64,000 nucleotides of DNA from Coccinella septempunctata (lineage: Eukaryota; Arthropoda; Insecta; Coleoptera; Coccinellidae). The DNA is taken from NCBI RefSeq assembly GCF_907165205.1, contig NC_058193.1, positions 30,021,521-30,085,520 on the forward strand. The letters are read 5' to 3'. A program made the position numbers and the translations under genes. The notes under the pieces were generated by a model that searched no databases, had not been told where the DNA came from, and worked only from the letters and a program-made list of their open reading frames with translations. Shown here piece after piece: positions 11,131 to 21,559 of this stretch (its first letter is position 1; every line of letters begins with the position of its first letter).

Positions 11131-11325
11131 ACTTACTTCATAATACCCAGACATCGATTTATGAGGACGCAGAATAACCACATTTTCCACGGAGTGAGAA
11201 TGTATAATAAACTTCCAGCTCAGGTTACCTCCCTTCGTTGTGAGGCTTTCAAGAGGATGGTCAAGTCCCTTCTTGCCGAGAATGCTTTCTACTCAATGGA
11301 TGAGTTCATGTGTCATCGGTTCTAG
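11131..11325 (+). pseudogene. C-terminus of a non-LTR retrotransposon polyprotein
   Basis: The open frame reads RTQNNHIFHGVRMYNKLPAQ and then FKRMVKSLLAENAFYSMDEF, stopping at TAG 11323-11325. The pattern of a short VRxYNxLP motif, FKRxxKxxL and ENAFYSxxEF is characteristic of the last residues of LINE polyproteins of the jockey/CR1 type. Only the last ~65 residues remain, so it is a 5'-truncated copy and not functional. Confidence 0.75.
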
Positions 11326-11500
11326 TCTGTCACATTGTATATCTGTGTATGTTATTGTCTGATTGTCTTATACATTTATATGTATATCTTGAAATTTGAA
11401 ACCTTACTTTTGTATGTATCAAGTCATACAATTGTTTATCTTTTTTGACATACCCTGTAATTTTTGAGGGAAATAAATTGATTGATTGATTGATTGATTG
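11131..11500 (+). mobile_element. Non-LTR retrotransposon 3' end with (TTGA)n tail
   Basis: A C-terminal reverse-transcriptase-protein remnant (11131-11325) is followed by a short 3' untranslated region with AATAAA and a TTGATTGATTGA tail ending at about 11500. A protein end, short 3' UTR and simple-repeat tail are the signature of a 5'-truncated LINE. Mariner copy 1 sits about 20 bp after the tail. Confidence 0.8.
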
Positions 11501-11520
11501 AACCATTATCTTTCACTGTA

Positions 11521-12725
11521 CGAGGTTGTATTGATATCTAGTTAGCCTAGACCAGTTCCAAGCATAAAAAAAATTTTCGTTACCATAGCAACGAACAATA
11601 ACTCATTGGAAGTGTCAGTGTGAAGTTTGAGGTCAAAAAACTAAACCAGGGTTAAGCAATAAATTAAAAGAAAGAAGATGTCCACCGAAATTGTGAAAAT
11701 CGAAAAATTGGAGGATCGAGCCATCATCAAGTACCTACCTGTATTTAAGAGGGTTAAGACAAAAGCAGATTTACGAAGATATGCTTAATACCCTTGGTGA
11801 TCAATGTCCTTCGTATGCGACCGTGAAAAATTGGACTGCAGGCTTCGAAAGAGGTAAATTTTCCACTGAAGATGATGACCGTTCGGGAAGGCCAGTTTCT
11901 GTGACAGTCCCCGAAAATATCGATGCAGTTCATGACATGATTTTATCAGACCGCCGAAATGGGCTAAAACGGATATCTGAAGCACTGAATATTTCATACG
12001 AACGCGTTCATCATATAGTTCATGTCAATTTGGACATGAGAAAATATGGCTGCAAAATGGATCCCCAAATGTTTAAATGTTGACCAAAAGCGTGCAAGGG
12101 TAGAAGCATCGCGTTCGATCTGTGCTCGATTTGAAAACGATGTAGACTTCTCAAAACGAATTGTTACTATGGATGAGTCTTGGGTACATTTCTGCTATCC
12201 AGAAACAAAGCAACAATCGATGGAATGGCGACACTCTGGTTCTCCAAGACCTAAGGAGTTTCGAATACGAAAATCTGTTTTTAGGAATTGCCATGAAGTA
12301 ATCATGATTGATTTTTTGGATAAGGGTAGAACCATAACCGGAGATTACTATTCGACAGTATTGACCACTCTATGGGAAAAATTGAAGAGAAAAGACGTGG
12401 AAAGCTATCCAAAGGTGTTTTGTTTTCGCAGGACAACGCCCCTCCACAAAAATCTCATGTTGTCATGCAAAAATTCGTGATTTAGGGTTTGAATTACTAG
12501 AACACCCCTCCTTATTCACCGAATTTGGTTTCATCCGACTATCATCTCTTTCCCAACTGAAAAAAAGTTTAAATGTTCGTAAATTTTATTCCAACGAGGA
12601 GGTAATAGAAGCTGTGAGATCTGGTTTGCAGAGAGGTCTAGTGACGTTGCAGATTCGATGTAATGAATGTATCCAATTAAGGGCAGAATATGTTGAGTAA
12701 TAAAATATTTGACATTGAAATCTAC
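11521..12725 (+). mobile_element. Mariner element, copy 1 (3' inverted repeat not found)
   Basis: The 5' end CGAGGTTGTATTGATATCTA follows a TA at 11519-11520 and matches the 5' ends of copies 2-4. The matching 3' end (TCCTCATA in copy 3) is missing: sequence diverges after about 12720, where an ACCCTGTATA word appears instead. The transposase frame is broken. Confidence 0.85.
11678..12700 (+). pseudogene. Mariner transposase (DD34D), inactivated
   Basis: Starts at ATG 11678 (MSTEIVKIEKLEDRAIIKY). The helix-turn-helix half includes the CPSYATVKNWTAGFERGKFS and SGRPVSVTVPENIDAVHDMI blocks, and the catalytic half includes the first Asp in TMDESWVHF. Frameshifts occur near 11740 (a small insertion), about 12045 and about 12270. 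The second catalytic region survives only as fragments (QDNAPP rather than QDNAPAH). The frame returns to the family ending LRAEYVE and stops at 12698-12700. Length matches the usual mariner transposase of about 340 residues. Confidence 0.88.
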
Positions 12726-13249
12726 GAGAATCAAAGATTTACCCTGTATATTTTAAGGGAAATGAAGAATTCCATCTCATTCATATACATATAACTTTCC
12801 TGTGGCGTCTTCTTCTATAGAGAATTGGAATTTTTCATTTTGGTCTCGACTTTGGACCTGAATGACGTAATATTTTTCTACATTCGAAATTAAAAAACGA
12901 ACAAAGTGGTCTCGTCCTGTCAGGTATAAATTTCTCGCAGTTTTTCCCCAGGGCTGTGACAAATGCGACTGGATAGCGGTCTGCACGCTGTACACTACTG
13001 ATGAATTCTTTCGATGCTTATTCATCACTGTCGGAGCAAGGAAGTCCCGTGAAGTGACAGGCAAATTTATTAATGCTGCGGAGGGCGAGGATATCAAGCC
13101 GCAAGAATTGAACGTTCCCTATCCAGAAAAAAAATTGTTTCTACATATATGGCTACAACCGTTACTTGTTTCATCAACCAATGCCCTCTATTGCCATTTG
13201 TGAATTTGAATATAAGAACTTTCTAGGTTTTTAAAAAAGGTTTCGATTT
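12726..13249. other. No recognised gene; one 106-residue frame
   Basis: The minus strand is open from 13097 to 12777 (106 residues), with no recognised motif and no neighbouring partner. It may be chance. Nothing else seen. Confidence 0.3.
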
Positions 13250-13860
13250 GAGTTTGTATCCTCTAGTCTATCCTCCTATGATGAGAAGTATTATGGCTCT
13301 ATGGAGAACAAAATTCTCCACGACTAGATCCAATGAACGAATTTCTACTTAATACAAGTAGGGTGAGATATTGTCGTGGCGTCTTACAATGTCATTCGCT
13401 AAGCACATTGTTATTCTGCATTAACAATTGTGTTAGGAAAGAGCAGAATAGGGCTTTCAAGCAGAAGAGAACACCCGAACACATCTCCTTTACATGAGCG
13501 ACTTGAAACTATACGCTCCTTCCAGGGCATCATTAAAAAATAACCCAATGTCCATGTCGAATACACCTCAGCAATAAGAATGTCACTCGGCTTAGACAAG
13601 TGCGCTGTTTTTCATCTGAGTAAGGGAGGAATTGAAGAAACATATCTGGAAGGGAGAAATATCATCCAACATCTCGAAAATGAAGAAGCCTACCTATAAT
13701 GAGAAGGGGAGACTCAATCTTGAGGATGATTCCATCACGAAAGAAGGAATCGAGTTGCCTTACTGTTCAGGGCTGGAAAGAGAACCTAAGAGGAGCTCAG
13801 AATATCCGACATATCAATATATATCCATCTAGCAGGAATGCCTATCACGCTAGCTGAACA
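13250..13860 (+). pseudogene. Non-LTR reverse transcriptase fragment
   Basis: Successive frames give a recognisable reverse-transcriptase core: RGVLQCHSLSTLLFC (canonical RGxxQGDSLSPLLFC), then HLLYMSDLKLYAPSRASLKN (13482-13541), then MSLGLDKCAVFHLSKGGIEE, which aligns to the FGLDKCA block found after the catalytic box. The catalytic box is YMSD instead of YMDD, so the first metal-binding Asp is lost, and the preceding GDS is CHS. At least two frameshifts and several stops follow. This is a long-dead LINE fragment, distinct from those at 11.1 and 17.2 kb. Confidence 0.8.
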
Positions 13861-14289
13861 AGGAATATTAGGAAGACAGAATAGGCCAGCACAATTGAAT
13901 ATCTCGAATAGGACCATAGCTTGTCCACACAATTATCCTTTGCTTTTCTGAATTCAGCTAAACTCAAATGGGAAACAGAGAAGAAACAAGAAAAATATAC
14001 TGAAAATAGACACCCATACAACTTGAAGGGCAGACTATGATCAAGAGTAATTCAATCTACTTTTGGATTCGATATTACATCAGGGCATATAGAAAGACAC
14101 AATCAAAGGCAATAAAGAGTCCAACAGACTTGTCAGAAAAGACGTTCAAACTCCTTTCATTGTCCCGGAGACCTTCTGTGGTAAAGAAAAGTTGTAGAAT
14201 GTACCTACAAGAGAGAGTTTCAGTAGAAGGAAACCACTGCAAAAAATGATATAGGTAAGACGACACTGCGTACTGGGAACCTCAGCCTC
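13861..14289. other. No recognised feature
   Basis: Purine-rich plus strand with frames of at most 70 residues and no motif. It may be further decayed LINE sequence downstream of the reverse-transcriptase fragment. Confidence 0.3.
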
Positions 14290-14868
14290 CTCCTTTACCC
14301 ATCCTTCGTCAAAATGTGTGTTCTACCCCTACTGCTAGTACGAATCTCTGCTGGTGTGAAAACGCGGTGGGAGTAGAATGCACTTAGGAGTGAAATTCTT
14401 TCTTTCCTTTTTCTCCTAACTTGCCAGTGACCATCTCTTTTGTGAGTACGAATCTCTCCTGGTGTGGAAACTCGGGGGGCAACAGAAGGTAATCAGAGGT
14501 AAATAGCTGTGCCGTCTTTCTCAAACCCCAAACCTGCTGAGTTCCGACATCATTGTCCGTTGAGTGTAAACCTTGGTTCTGGCTGACGAACGAATCCGTA
14601 ACACCCGTAGTGCGTTTGAGATCGATCCCCTTTTCTTTCAGTTCAACTCACCCCGTAAATTTACCACCTTTGCATTGCTTTTTGAATGTAATTTCGAGAA
14701 AAATTCCTTTCAAGTTGTGTTCTGTTTCTTTTCCACCTATTGCACGGTGATTTTCACTTGACTGATCTTATAATAGTGCCTGTTGTGTTCCTTATTGAGA
14801 GTCAACGAATAAAATATGTGAACTCTGATTTTGACTTTCACTTGTTGTCGTTTACACCCCAGATAACA
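14290..14868 (+). mobile_element. LTR-like end of a retrotransposon (family 2)
   Basis: The 3' part parallels the LTR at 6.4-7.35 kb: a GAATAAAATATG polyadenylation-type block near 14807, GATTTTGACT at 14827-14836 and AGATAACA ending at 14868. A related leader block GCGCTCGAGA follows at 14965-14974. The 5' part holds two copies of a 31-nt motif (14337-14367 and 14445-14475), 108 nt apart. The 5' boundary is not defined and no gag or pol gene follows. Confidence 0.5.
14337..14475 (+). repeat. Two copies of a 31-nt LTR motif, 108 nt apart
   Basis: 14337-14367 and 14445-14475 share AGTACGAATCTCT, then CTGGTGTG, AAAC and CGG, differing at only a few positions. Copy 1 lies between arms TTCTACCCCTAC (14321-14332) and GTGGGAGTAGAA (14368-14379), which pair over 12 positions with one mismatch and one G-U. 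The pairing around copy 2 is unconvincing. Confidence 0.5.
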
Positions 14869-15340
14869 TGGAACCTTCTCTTCGACTGAAATCCTCCAGG
14901 ACAAAGATTATAGAGACTCTATAATATTTGCACTAGGGTAGGTTCCCAATTTTCCCCTTCAAAAGCGCTCGAGACAACCGAGAAAACGCCATTACAAAGT
15001 AACCCTCTTGAAACTATTCTAGATAGTTCATTAAAACTTTAGGAACGATCTTTAGATTACATAGCAGCGAAAACAATTTTTATGGGAGGCACACTAGATC
15101 TTAAAGGCGCAGTGCAACGCAACATCCAACGCAAAATCTACAATCTACTGGATGGTGTTCCCCAGTAGGCCAGTAACACATTACAGAACTACAGACTAAG
15201 AAATGAGCATATACCATCCGGATAACTGATGAGGATGTGTCTATCCTCTGCACAACCGGTTTGATCACGTCATATTGTCGGGAAATTACATCCAAATCAT
15301 GGGAAGTAGTCCTCCGGCTCAGCACACAGAATTAACATCC
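14869..15340 (+). other. Leader and possible internal remnant of LTR element 2
   Basis: The GCGCTCGAGACAAC block (14965) and ATTACAAAG match the leader at 7411-7445. No gag or pol motif was found further on. GACAAAGATTATAGAG at about 14892 recurs near 18611, suggesting another dispersed fragment there. Confidence 0.35.
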
Positions 15341-15960
15341 AGGTCCAGCTATATCAACATAACCCAAACATAACTCCTAGCCTGTCCCGTCGAGCTACAG
15401 GGAGTCGCACCGAGCGCACTCTATCAATCTCAACAAATATGCCACGTTTTATTATGGCACATTAATTCGCCATATACAACCAGGTTACGTGCTGCGTACA
15501 TGCACGATACGCACCGCTGAAATTCCATCGTCCTGATAAATAGCGTCAAAACGGGGCGTTTTCGCGAACTACGATTATTATGTATTATAAATTGCCGCAG
15601 TTACGACACAACGCAGGCAATTTCGACTTTTTCGGCGCGTCGTTTACGTCGGTGATTTTTGCCGTTTGTCAGCTGAAACTGCCCGGTCAAATTGACACAA
15701 CGTGTTCCGGGTTAATTTGAAGTTTTTTCGGGCTAGTGTCTTCGGTTATGAACTCGTTAAACGAGAATCGTGGAGGAAATACGAGGAAGTGATAAATATA
15801 AATGAGGTGCAAGAGAAAGACGCCTTGATTAATTTCTGGGTCCATAACCTGTTAGCATTATTGGCTGAAACTCATCACAATCTATTCCAATTTGTCAATG
15901 ATGTTAAAACCGACTTGAGGCATGCTCATCGAAAGTTACATTAATAATTGATCAATATTA
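15341..15960. other. Single-copy GC-richer patch
   Basis: Many CpG and homeodomain-type words (TTTATTATGG, ATTAATTCG, GATTATTATG) occur at about 15450-15600. An 80-residue frame at 15702-15944 on the plus strand has no recognised motif. Possibly regulatory DNA or a diverged exon; not decidable here. Confidence 0.3.
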
Positions 15961-17236
15961 TCATTAATTGATATCAACTTTCTTGATTTTGATCCCACTA
16001 AAACGCAGGTTGAACCCAAATACGGGCAGTCGATCATTGGAGTGGAGATAATTGCAGGTCAAAGTTCTGAGTTGAAAGAGACTTCCAAAGTCTGGATTCT
16101 CCACGTACAAAAGGGCGGTTCTACCAACAGCTCTAGATGTCTGACAGGTTATCGAGTCATGGCATGATGAAGAAGATTGGCAGTGAAAGTATCTATCGGA
16201 CACAGTGCGCAGATGCGACAGAAGAACCAAACATTTGATATTATTAGGGTTCCTTATATATCGGAGGAATTTCTCTCTTCTGGACTGAATCAAGCTATAC
16301 TACGAGGTTCCAGAACCTCAGTCAGTTATGATATCGTAATCTCTACTGAGTTTTGATGCCAGATCTATTCTTCATTGCATACAAAAAAACATTGATGTGA
16401 AACAGTGCCCAGCTCTATAGGGCACAGCAGTATTCAAGCTGTCAAAATCAGAAGAGGGTCCATCCAAATATGTGTAATAATATATGTAAGTAAATCTACG
16501 GTTGATTGTTGGCGGGGATATTGCCCTACATGCATCATGTTATAGTATTCGGGATATTTTTCAAGATTCCTGAATTGATGTATTTATCCAGGACTTTCCT
16601 GATTGCAGATATGTAGTGGAGCAATCGGACGGTACTTGGAATGCAGTGTTTACTGTTGGATCCAAGTTGGATTGCGTTACACTGCAATCTCAGGATCTAT
16701 GGTGCTCACCATCAGAGCTGTATTAGACCATATGTTGCTATAGCGTGCCATCCAGTCATTAATCCAGGCAATAAGTCAATAGATGATCTGGTGTCTTTCC
16801 CCTACATAACCTCGTCGGTTTTTACTACACCCATTATCAATAGGTGCTTTATGATTTGAAAGGGGGTTACAGTCGAGGTTACAGTTCACTGCGACCTTAA
16901 GATTTCTTATACCTCCCTTCAGAGCTGTTCTTATCACTGCACTATCTACAGCTCGCCCTTTTTTCGAACAGGTGTCAAACGACAATGCAAACTTGGTGCT
17001 CAACCCGTATATCTCAACACCCCAGCGCCAGCTCCTGTGATAGCTTATTGGCGACAATGCTTCCTGAGGTGATAAAGCTCTCCTGTAAGGAATCCAGTAA
17101 GGAGTCCGGCCAAGATCCAATTACTTGAATCTCACAGTGTTTAAGTTCTCAAGGAACTTTGTGGATTGATACTTTCTAGAAAGAGTCCGACAGAGTTTCA
17201 AATGTTTTTTCTTCTAGCCAGGTTAAGTAGCAATGG
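15961..17236. other. Unassigned region; decayed repeat likely
   Basis: Minus-strand frames of 109 residues (16293-15964) and 114 residues (17120-16776) have no family motif I can name. A 25-bp block at about 16880, GGTTACAGTTCACTGCGACC, recurs at about 28769, so at least part is repetitive. It lies directly upstream of a LINE C-terminus. Confidence 0.3.
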
Positions 17237-17434
17237 ACAGGATGGATAGCATCTGGTGTATTGAAATGGAGACCCTGGGAAAATAAACGAAGGTTGGGCA
17301 GGCCAATGAAGAGATGGGCTGACGATATTAAAACAGCAGCTGGAAAAAACTGGACACAGAAAGCGCAGGATAGAGATATCTGGAAGAAACTTGAAGAGAC
17401 CTATCTCCAGCAGTGGATACTCTACGGTTTATGA
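17237..17434 (+). pseudogene. C-terminus of a non-LTR retrotransposon polyprotein
   Basis: The open frame contains VLKWRPWENKRRLGRPMKRW, then ADDIKTAAGKNWTQKAQDRD and IWKKLEETYLQQWILYGL, ending at TGA 17432-17434. The GRPxxRWxDDIxxxAGxxWxxxAQDRxxWxxLxExYxQQW pattern is the well-known C-terminal end of LINE polyproteins (RTE-like). The copy is 5'-truncated, with an in-frame stop at about 17228. What follows resembles a 3' untranslated region. Confidence 0.85.
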
Positions 17435-17690
17435 AGAAGGAGAATAGGCTCTTTCTTGAGGTACATTTTGTAATACCACAGAAAGGGTTCCAGGCCAATG
17501 AAGGGAGTTTGTGCTTTTTTCCTGGCAAGTGTGTGGACCTCTTCCAGACCAATGTGGACAATATGATAATGGTCTTGAGGTCTGGAAAAAATAAATTCCT
17601 GATGTCATCTTTTCGATTAACTAAATACTGTAATTGTGCCAAATGCTCGATGAATTATAAGATTTGTTTTTCATCCTTGAATGCCTAAGG
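17435..17690 (+). mobile_element. Probable 3' untranslated region of the LINE
   Basis: The stretch after the stop contains AGGTACATTTTGTAATACCA, then AGAAAGG and GGAGTTTGT. The same order occurs at 46395-46465, supporting a shared 3' end. No clean poly(A) tail is visible. Confidence 0.45.
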
Positions 17691-18620
17691 GCCAAAGCTG
17701 TTTTCATTCCATGTCGACACCACCAAGCTCTGACAACTATGCCCAACAATAGAGACTTGTTATTGCCGCATTATTTCCTAAGCGCGAGACCGACCACCAC
17801 ATATCCTCCCCAATATGCGGGATATCCCCCAGGTCGATCAGCTATGCACAGCATCCCCCGGCGGCCGTTAAACCTGTTTCCTCCACTCGTTCATTCCGAT
17901 CCTCTCTCACTGGCGAAAAAATAAGACCGCCAGACAAATGACGAGAGTCACTCGCATTAATGACACGCAGTTAGGACCTTCTGTTGCCCGCGCTTTTTTA
18001 ATTTTGAAATGACGTCTATGGAAGTGAGCGCATTTAACGAAGCGACACAGCGTGTGGGGGTGGCTCAACAAAGCGATCCTTTGGGGGTGGCACGATGGGA
18101 TAGGAGACAGGAGCAACGCGGGACGCCTGAAAGTGTTTACACAAGTTGGGGGAGGTTGTGCTGTATCAAAATTTATGGGGGTTAGGTTAGAGTTGAGTTT
18201 GAAAGTTTCAATTTTGCATTGTATCGTTTGTGGCCTAGTGGGAATAGTGAATTTGTTTCATTCCGTGCATGAATTGCTTCAATAAAAAAATCATTCTCGT
18301 GAAGAAAATGCATGTTCTTTTCATTTCGTGCTTTTCAGAATTGTATTCGTTTAAATAGCAGTGTAATGAAATTTTTTCGTGAATTTGTATAGATATTCGA
18401 CTGAAGAATTTCTAAATTTCAGTTTTCGAAAATCCAGAGTTAGTTGGAATTTTCAATGTGAACGTATAATTATTGATTTTATTTTTGAGTGTATACTCAC
18501 TGTTTTTAACGGAACAATTGCAGATATCTTTCTGTTCTCCACTAAAATGACAGGAAACAGCTCTATCTCCTTTCAGTTCTGAAAAAAAAATATAACTTCA
18601 CAAAGTGCACGACAAAGATT
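17691..18620. other. Single-copy GC-richer patch, then AT-rich DNA
   Basis: About 17750-18130 is CpG-rich and free of repeats I recognise. The frames are short and without motifs. After 18140 it grades into AT-rich sequence. Confidence 0.3.
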
Positions 18621-20064
18621 ATAGAGAAGAAAGATAGGATCTCTAGTATTTGAAACCGACTATATTTCGGCCTGTGTTTGCCATATTTGACAATGAGATG
18701 CCGTTGAAAACGTACTGTCAATACAGAAAAACTGTTCAATAATAGTTTTCTGTTTTTTAATTGAAGGGCGCGAAATTCGAATTCCTTTCCTTGTATTGAA
18801 TTTCAATATCGACTTTGTTGAGACCAGAAAACAAACATCCTGAGATACCAAACAAAAGTATGGTTTTGTTTTGTATCAGGATGTTAGTTTTCATCTGAAC
18901 ATTGTTTGGAATTAATTGATAAATACTCTGTCAGATATATTATACTATATTGTTATTTTCAATTTATGATGAATTTACAAGAATTTAAAATTATTGACAA
19001 CAAATAGAACTTTGAATAGGACACAAAAGTAAATAGTGATCTGTTATACTTCAAAAATGCTATTTCTGTGCAATAAATTGTTTTGAATTCATAAACTCAT
19101 TAGTTTAATTCATACAATTCATATCAGAAATTTTTAGTTATATTATATGAAATATACTAGCATAGCATACACATTTCAGTTCTTTACATAACCATTATTT
19201 ACAGAATATTCAGAACCACAATTAAAAAAAACCTCACAGTTGTATACAAAACCTGTATGTGAATCCGTCAGTATAGTTTTTTATGCTTTTTTATGATTCC
19301 ATTATGACACAATATACAAATTGATTAATGAATGAACAAAACACTCACAACAGGTTTCATAAATCTCTGATTGTCCAATGCGAAATCAAAATCTATAAGC
19401 CTATCATTGTCTGCATTTAAGACACGCTAATAAGCTGAACAGTTGATGATTGTCAATGTATCAGTTTAACTACTCTTTGATTTACTATTTGTTTATGAAC
19501 CGAGATATTGACCGCTGCTCATACTGGAAATATGCGTCATGTTTGTTCTGCTATGAAAAATAACACCCGTCTCTCATTGAATGGGTGTATTGTAGAAGAG
19601 ACTACACATTTGTAAGTAAACCATAGGTAGATTTCGAAACAAATTATATAGTTTTCTGTAAAATATCATTCTTTATATATAGATCTAATAAATGAATATT
19701 TGTGATGTATCTGTGAGTCCTTTTGAGGTTCCTTTCAAGGCTTTCTTGAGTACAAGTGCATTTTCCTTGAAGATAGGGGTGATATGCTCCGATGTATAGA
19801 AATAACGTTTCGCATACTCCAAAGCCTGTATGTCCCTCTTGATAATACTATTTTTTTATCGTTGCCAACTGATAGAAAAGCCTTTTAATCAGATACAACA
19901 TAAATCCAATTCATTATTATCATATTTGAAAATTTGAATTCATTCCAAATCTACTCCGGAAACATTCAATTTCGAAGGGAAATGACAAAACCCCATCTTT
20001 CTAATGAACTTAAATCGAATCAAGAGAAAATGGCTCTTTTCCTTTACAAAATGACCAACAAAAC
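18621..20064. other. AT-rich sequence, nothing recognised
   Basis: No terminal repeats, reading frames of note or RNA genes were seen. Confidence 0.45.
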
Positions 20065-20493
20065 CTAATTTAGCACGAAAACTCCCTCCCTCGACCGAAT
20101 TGAGGGAGCACCGTCGTCCTTTGAGATACGGCCCGAACAGCGGGAAACGTCCTGGACCGGCGCCAACATTATGAAAAATGCAAACGCTGCAAGTTCAGTC
20201 TTAATGCCCCCGAATTGCAATCGGCAAACTACCGAAAGATACATCGAATTTCGATTCGTTTCAAATTTAATGATGTTACACAGATAAGAAACGGGGTTCG
20301 GGAGTCCTGCGAGATGGAAAACACTGTCGGGGATTCTTTTCTGATTGCATTCAGTCGCAAGCCCTCCTCTTAGTGAGATCGCAGAATCGAGATGATCCAC
20401 GTGGATAGTCAACTTTTTGCTTCGTCCTTCGCGAGAAGACTTCTTTTTTGGATTGATTGCATGCTGGATTTGAAGCTCATCGAAATTTTCAAG

Positions 20494-20515
20494 CATACTC
20501 CATAAATGGAGTATG
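20494..20515. repeat. Perfect 10-bp hairpin
   Basis: The arms CATACTCCAT and ATGGAGTATG are separated by AA. The right arm overlaps the start of the 34-nt element 20509-20542. Confidence 0.8.
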
Positions 20516-20542
20516 GAGAGTGGAGAGAGGGAGAACGATCGC
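20509..20542. repeat. 34-nt element, inverted relative to 21567-21600
   Basis: The reverse complement of 21567-21600 matches this stretch at about 30 of 34 positions (shared GGAGAACGATCGC and ATGGAGAGT blocks). The partner directly abuts hammerhead copy A. Confidence 0.75.
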
Positions 20543-20586
20543 TGGTTTGAGACCATAGATTTTTTGTCCCCTAAAATATGTACCAA

Positions 20587-21559
20587 TAGGGTAGTTCAGC
20601 TTCTGCCATCAGGCGCGCTGGCCATCACGGGATGGCGAAATTTTGATTTAAACTAATTGTAGTTGGCTGAGTGAATTGTCTTCCTGGTGACAGATGATTC
20701 GAATGCTATTGTTTTCAATTTTTGATAAGAGAACAACCATGGTGAAATGTTGAAGATTGCGCTAGTGTAAGAGTGTTTTGGCATCGGAAAGAAATGGAGA
20801 ATAAAATTTCCGAGTGCATTTTTGAGAGAAAATTGGAAAAAACCTTACCTCGAGAATCGACTCTGAATGAATTTGTGTGTCAAGAGCACTTTTGCGATGA
20901 AGATATCGAAAAGATGATGGATTCATTATGAACGGAATCGAAATTGTCATCCCTCATGAGAAATGGACTCTTCTGAATAAGAATATTTAACCAATAAAAC
21001 TACATGGTTCAGAAGTAGATATTCTTGAAGAATTTTGTTGGCATAACATAATATATCGTTCATAAAGGTTCTCAGCTGAGTATTGGAAACAGAATCTACT
21101 CTAAATACCTAAGTTTTAAATCTGAGATTGCTACCTGTTGTTCTCTTGATATGTACTACTCCTCACTGCGAATTTATATAATTTTGAAGATTACAGTAAA
21201 CCAACTAACATACCTGTTTTCAATGAACAATGATAAACAAACGTAGGTAAAATTTTTTTGATCAGTTATTTCTTTTGGATTTCATTGATTTCGTCATTTA
21301 TTATGAATGAATAAAGCTCATAACAAAGTCCCCCTTATAATATGACTTCTATTTTATTGCATATAATTCAGAGAACTCATATTTAATATAGATTTGAAGA
21401 AAGGTATTTGAAAAATCATCAGAAAAACTACGATGACACATAACCTAAAATAAAATTAAGTTCATTTAAAATTGACGCTAAAATCCCCACCCCTTATCGA
21501 TAAACGTAGCGATTGCAGCGACTCCTAGCCTACGTTCCCCGTTTTCGGCGACACATTTT
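20587..21559. other. AT-rich, nothing recognised
   Basis: No features found apart from the inverted partner described at 20509-20542. An 82-base GC-richer stretch begins at about 21480. Confidence 0.4.

Larger units (their letters stand above)
20065..20586 (-). other. 173-residue open frame, unrecognised
   Basis: This is the longest uninterrupted frame in the window, starting MVHILGDKKSMVSNQRSF. No signal peptide, domain or catalytic motif is evident, and the composition is not distinctive. It covers a GC-richer patch with a perfect 10-bp hairpin and a 34-nt element that recurs inverted at 21567-21600, which argues against a protein gene. It could be chance; coding function is unsupported. 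Confidence 0.15.

Noticed and set aside
15226..15250. Additional hammerhead candidate (CTGATGAGG)
   Set aside because: The core CTGATGA and a possible short stem are present, but no GAAA follows at the required position.
16641..17120. Gene or reverse-transcriptase fragment on either strand
   Set aside because: Frames exist on both strands but I could not place any conserved reverse-transcriptase or gag motif.
20065..20586. 173-residue protein gene
   Set aside because: It is long for a chance frame, but it has no motif and overlaps a hairpin and an inverted repeat; kept only as an unassigned open frame.
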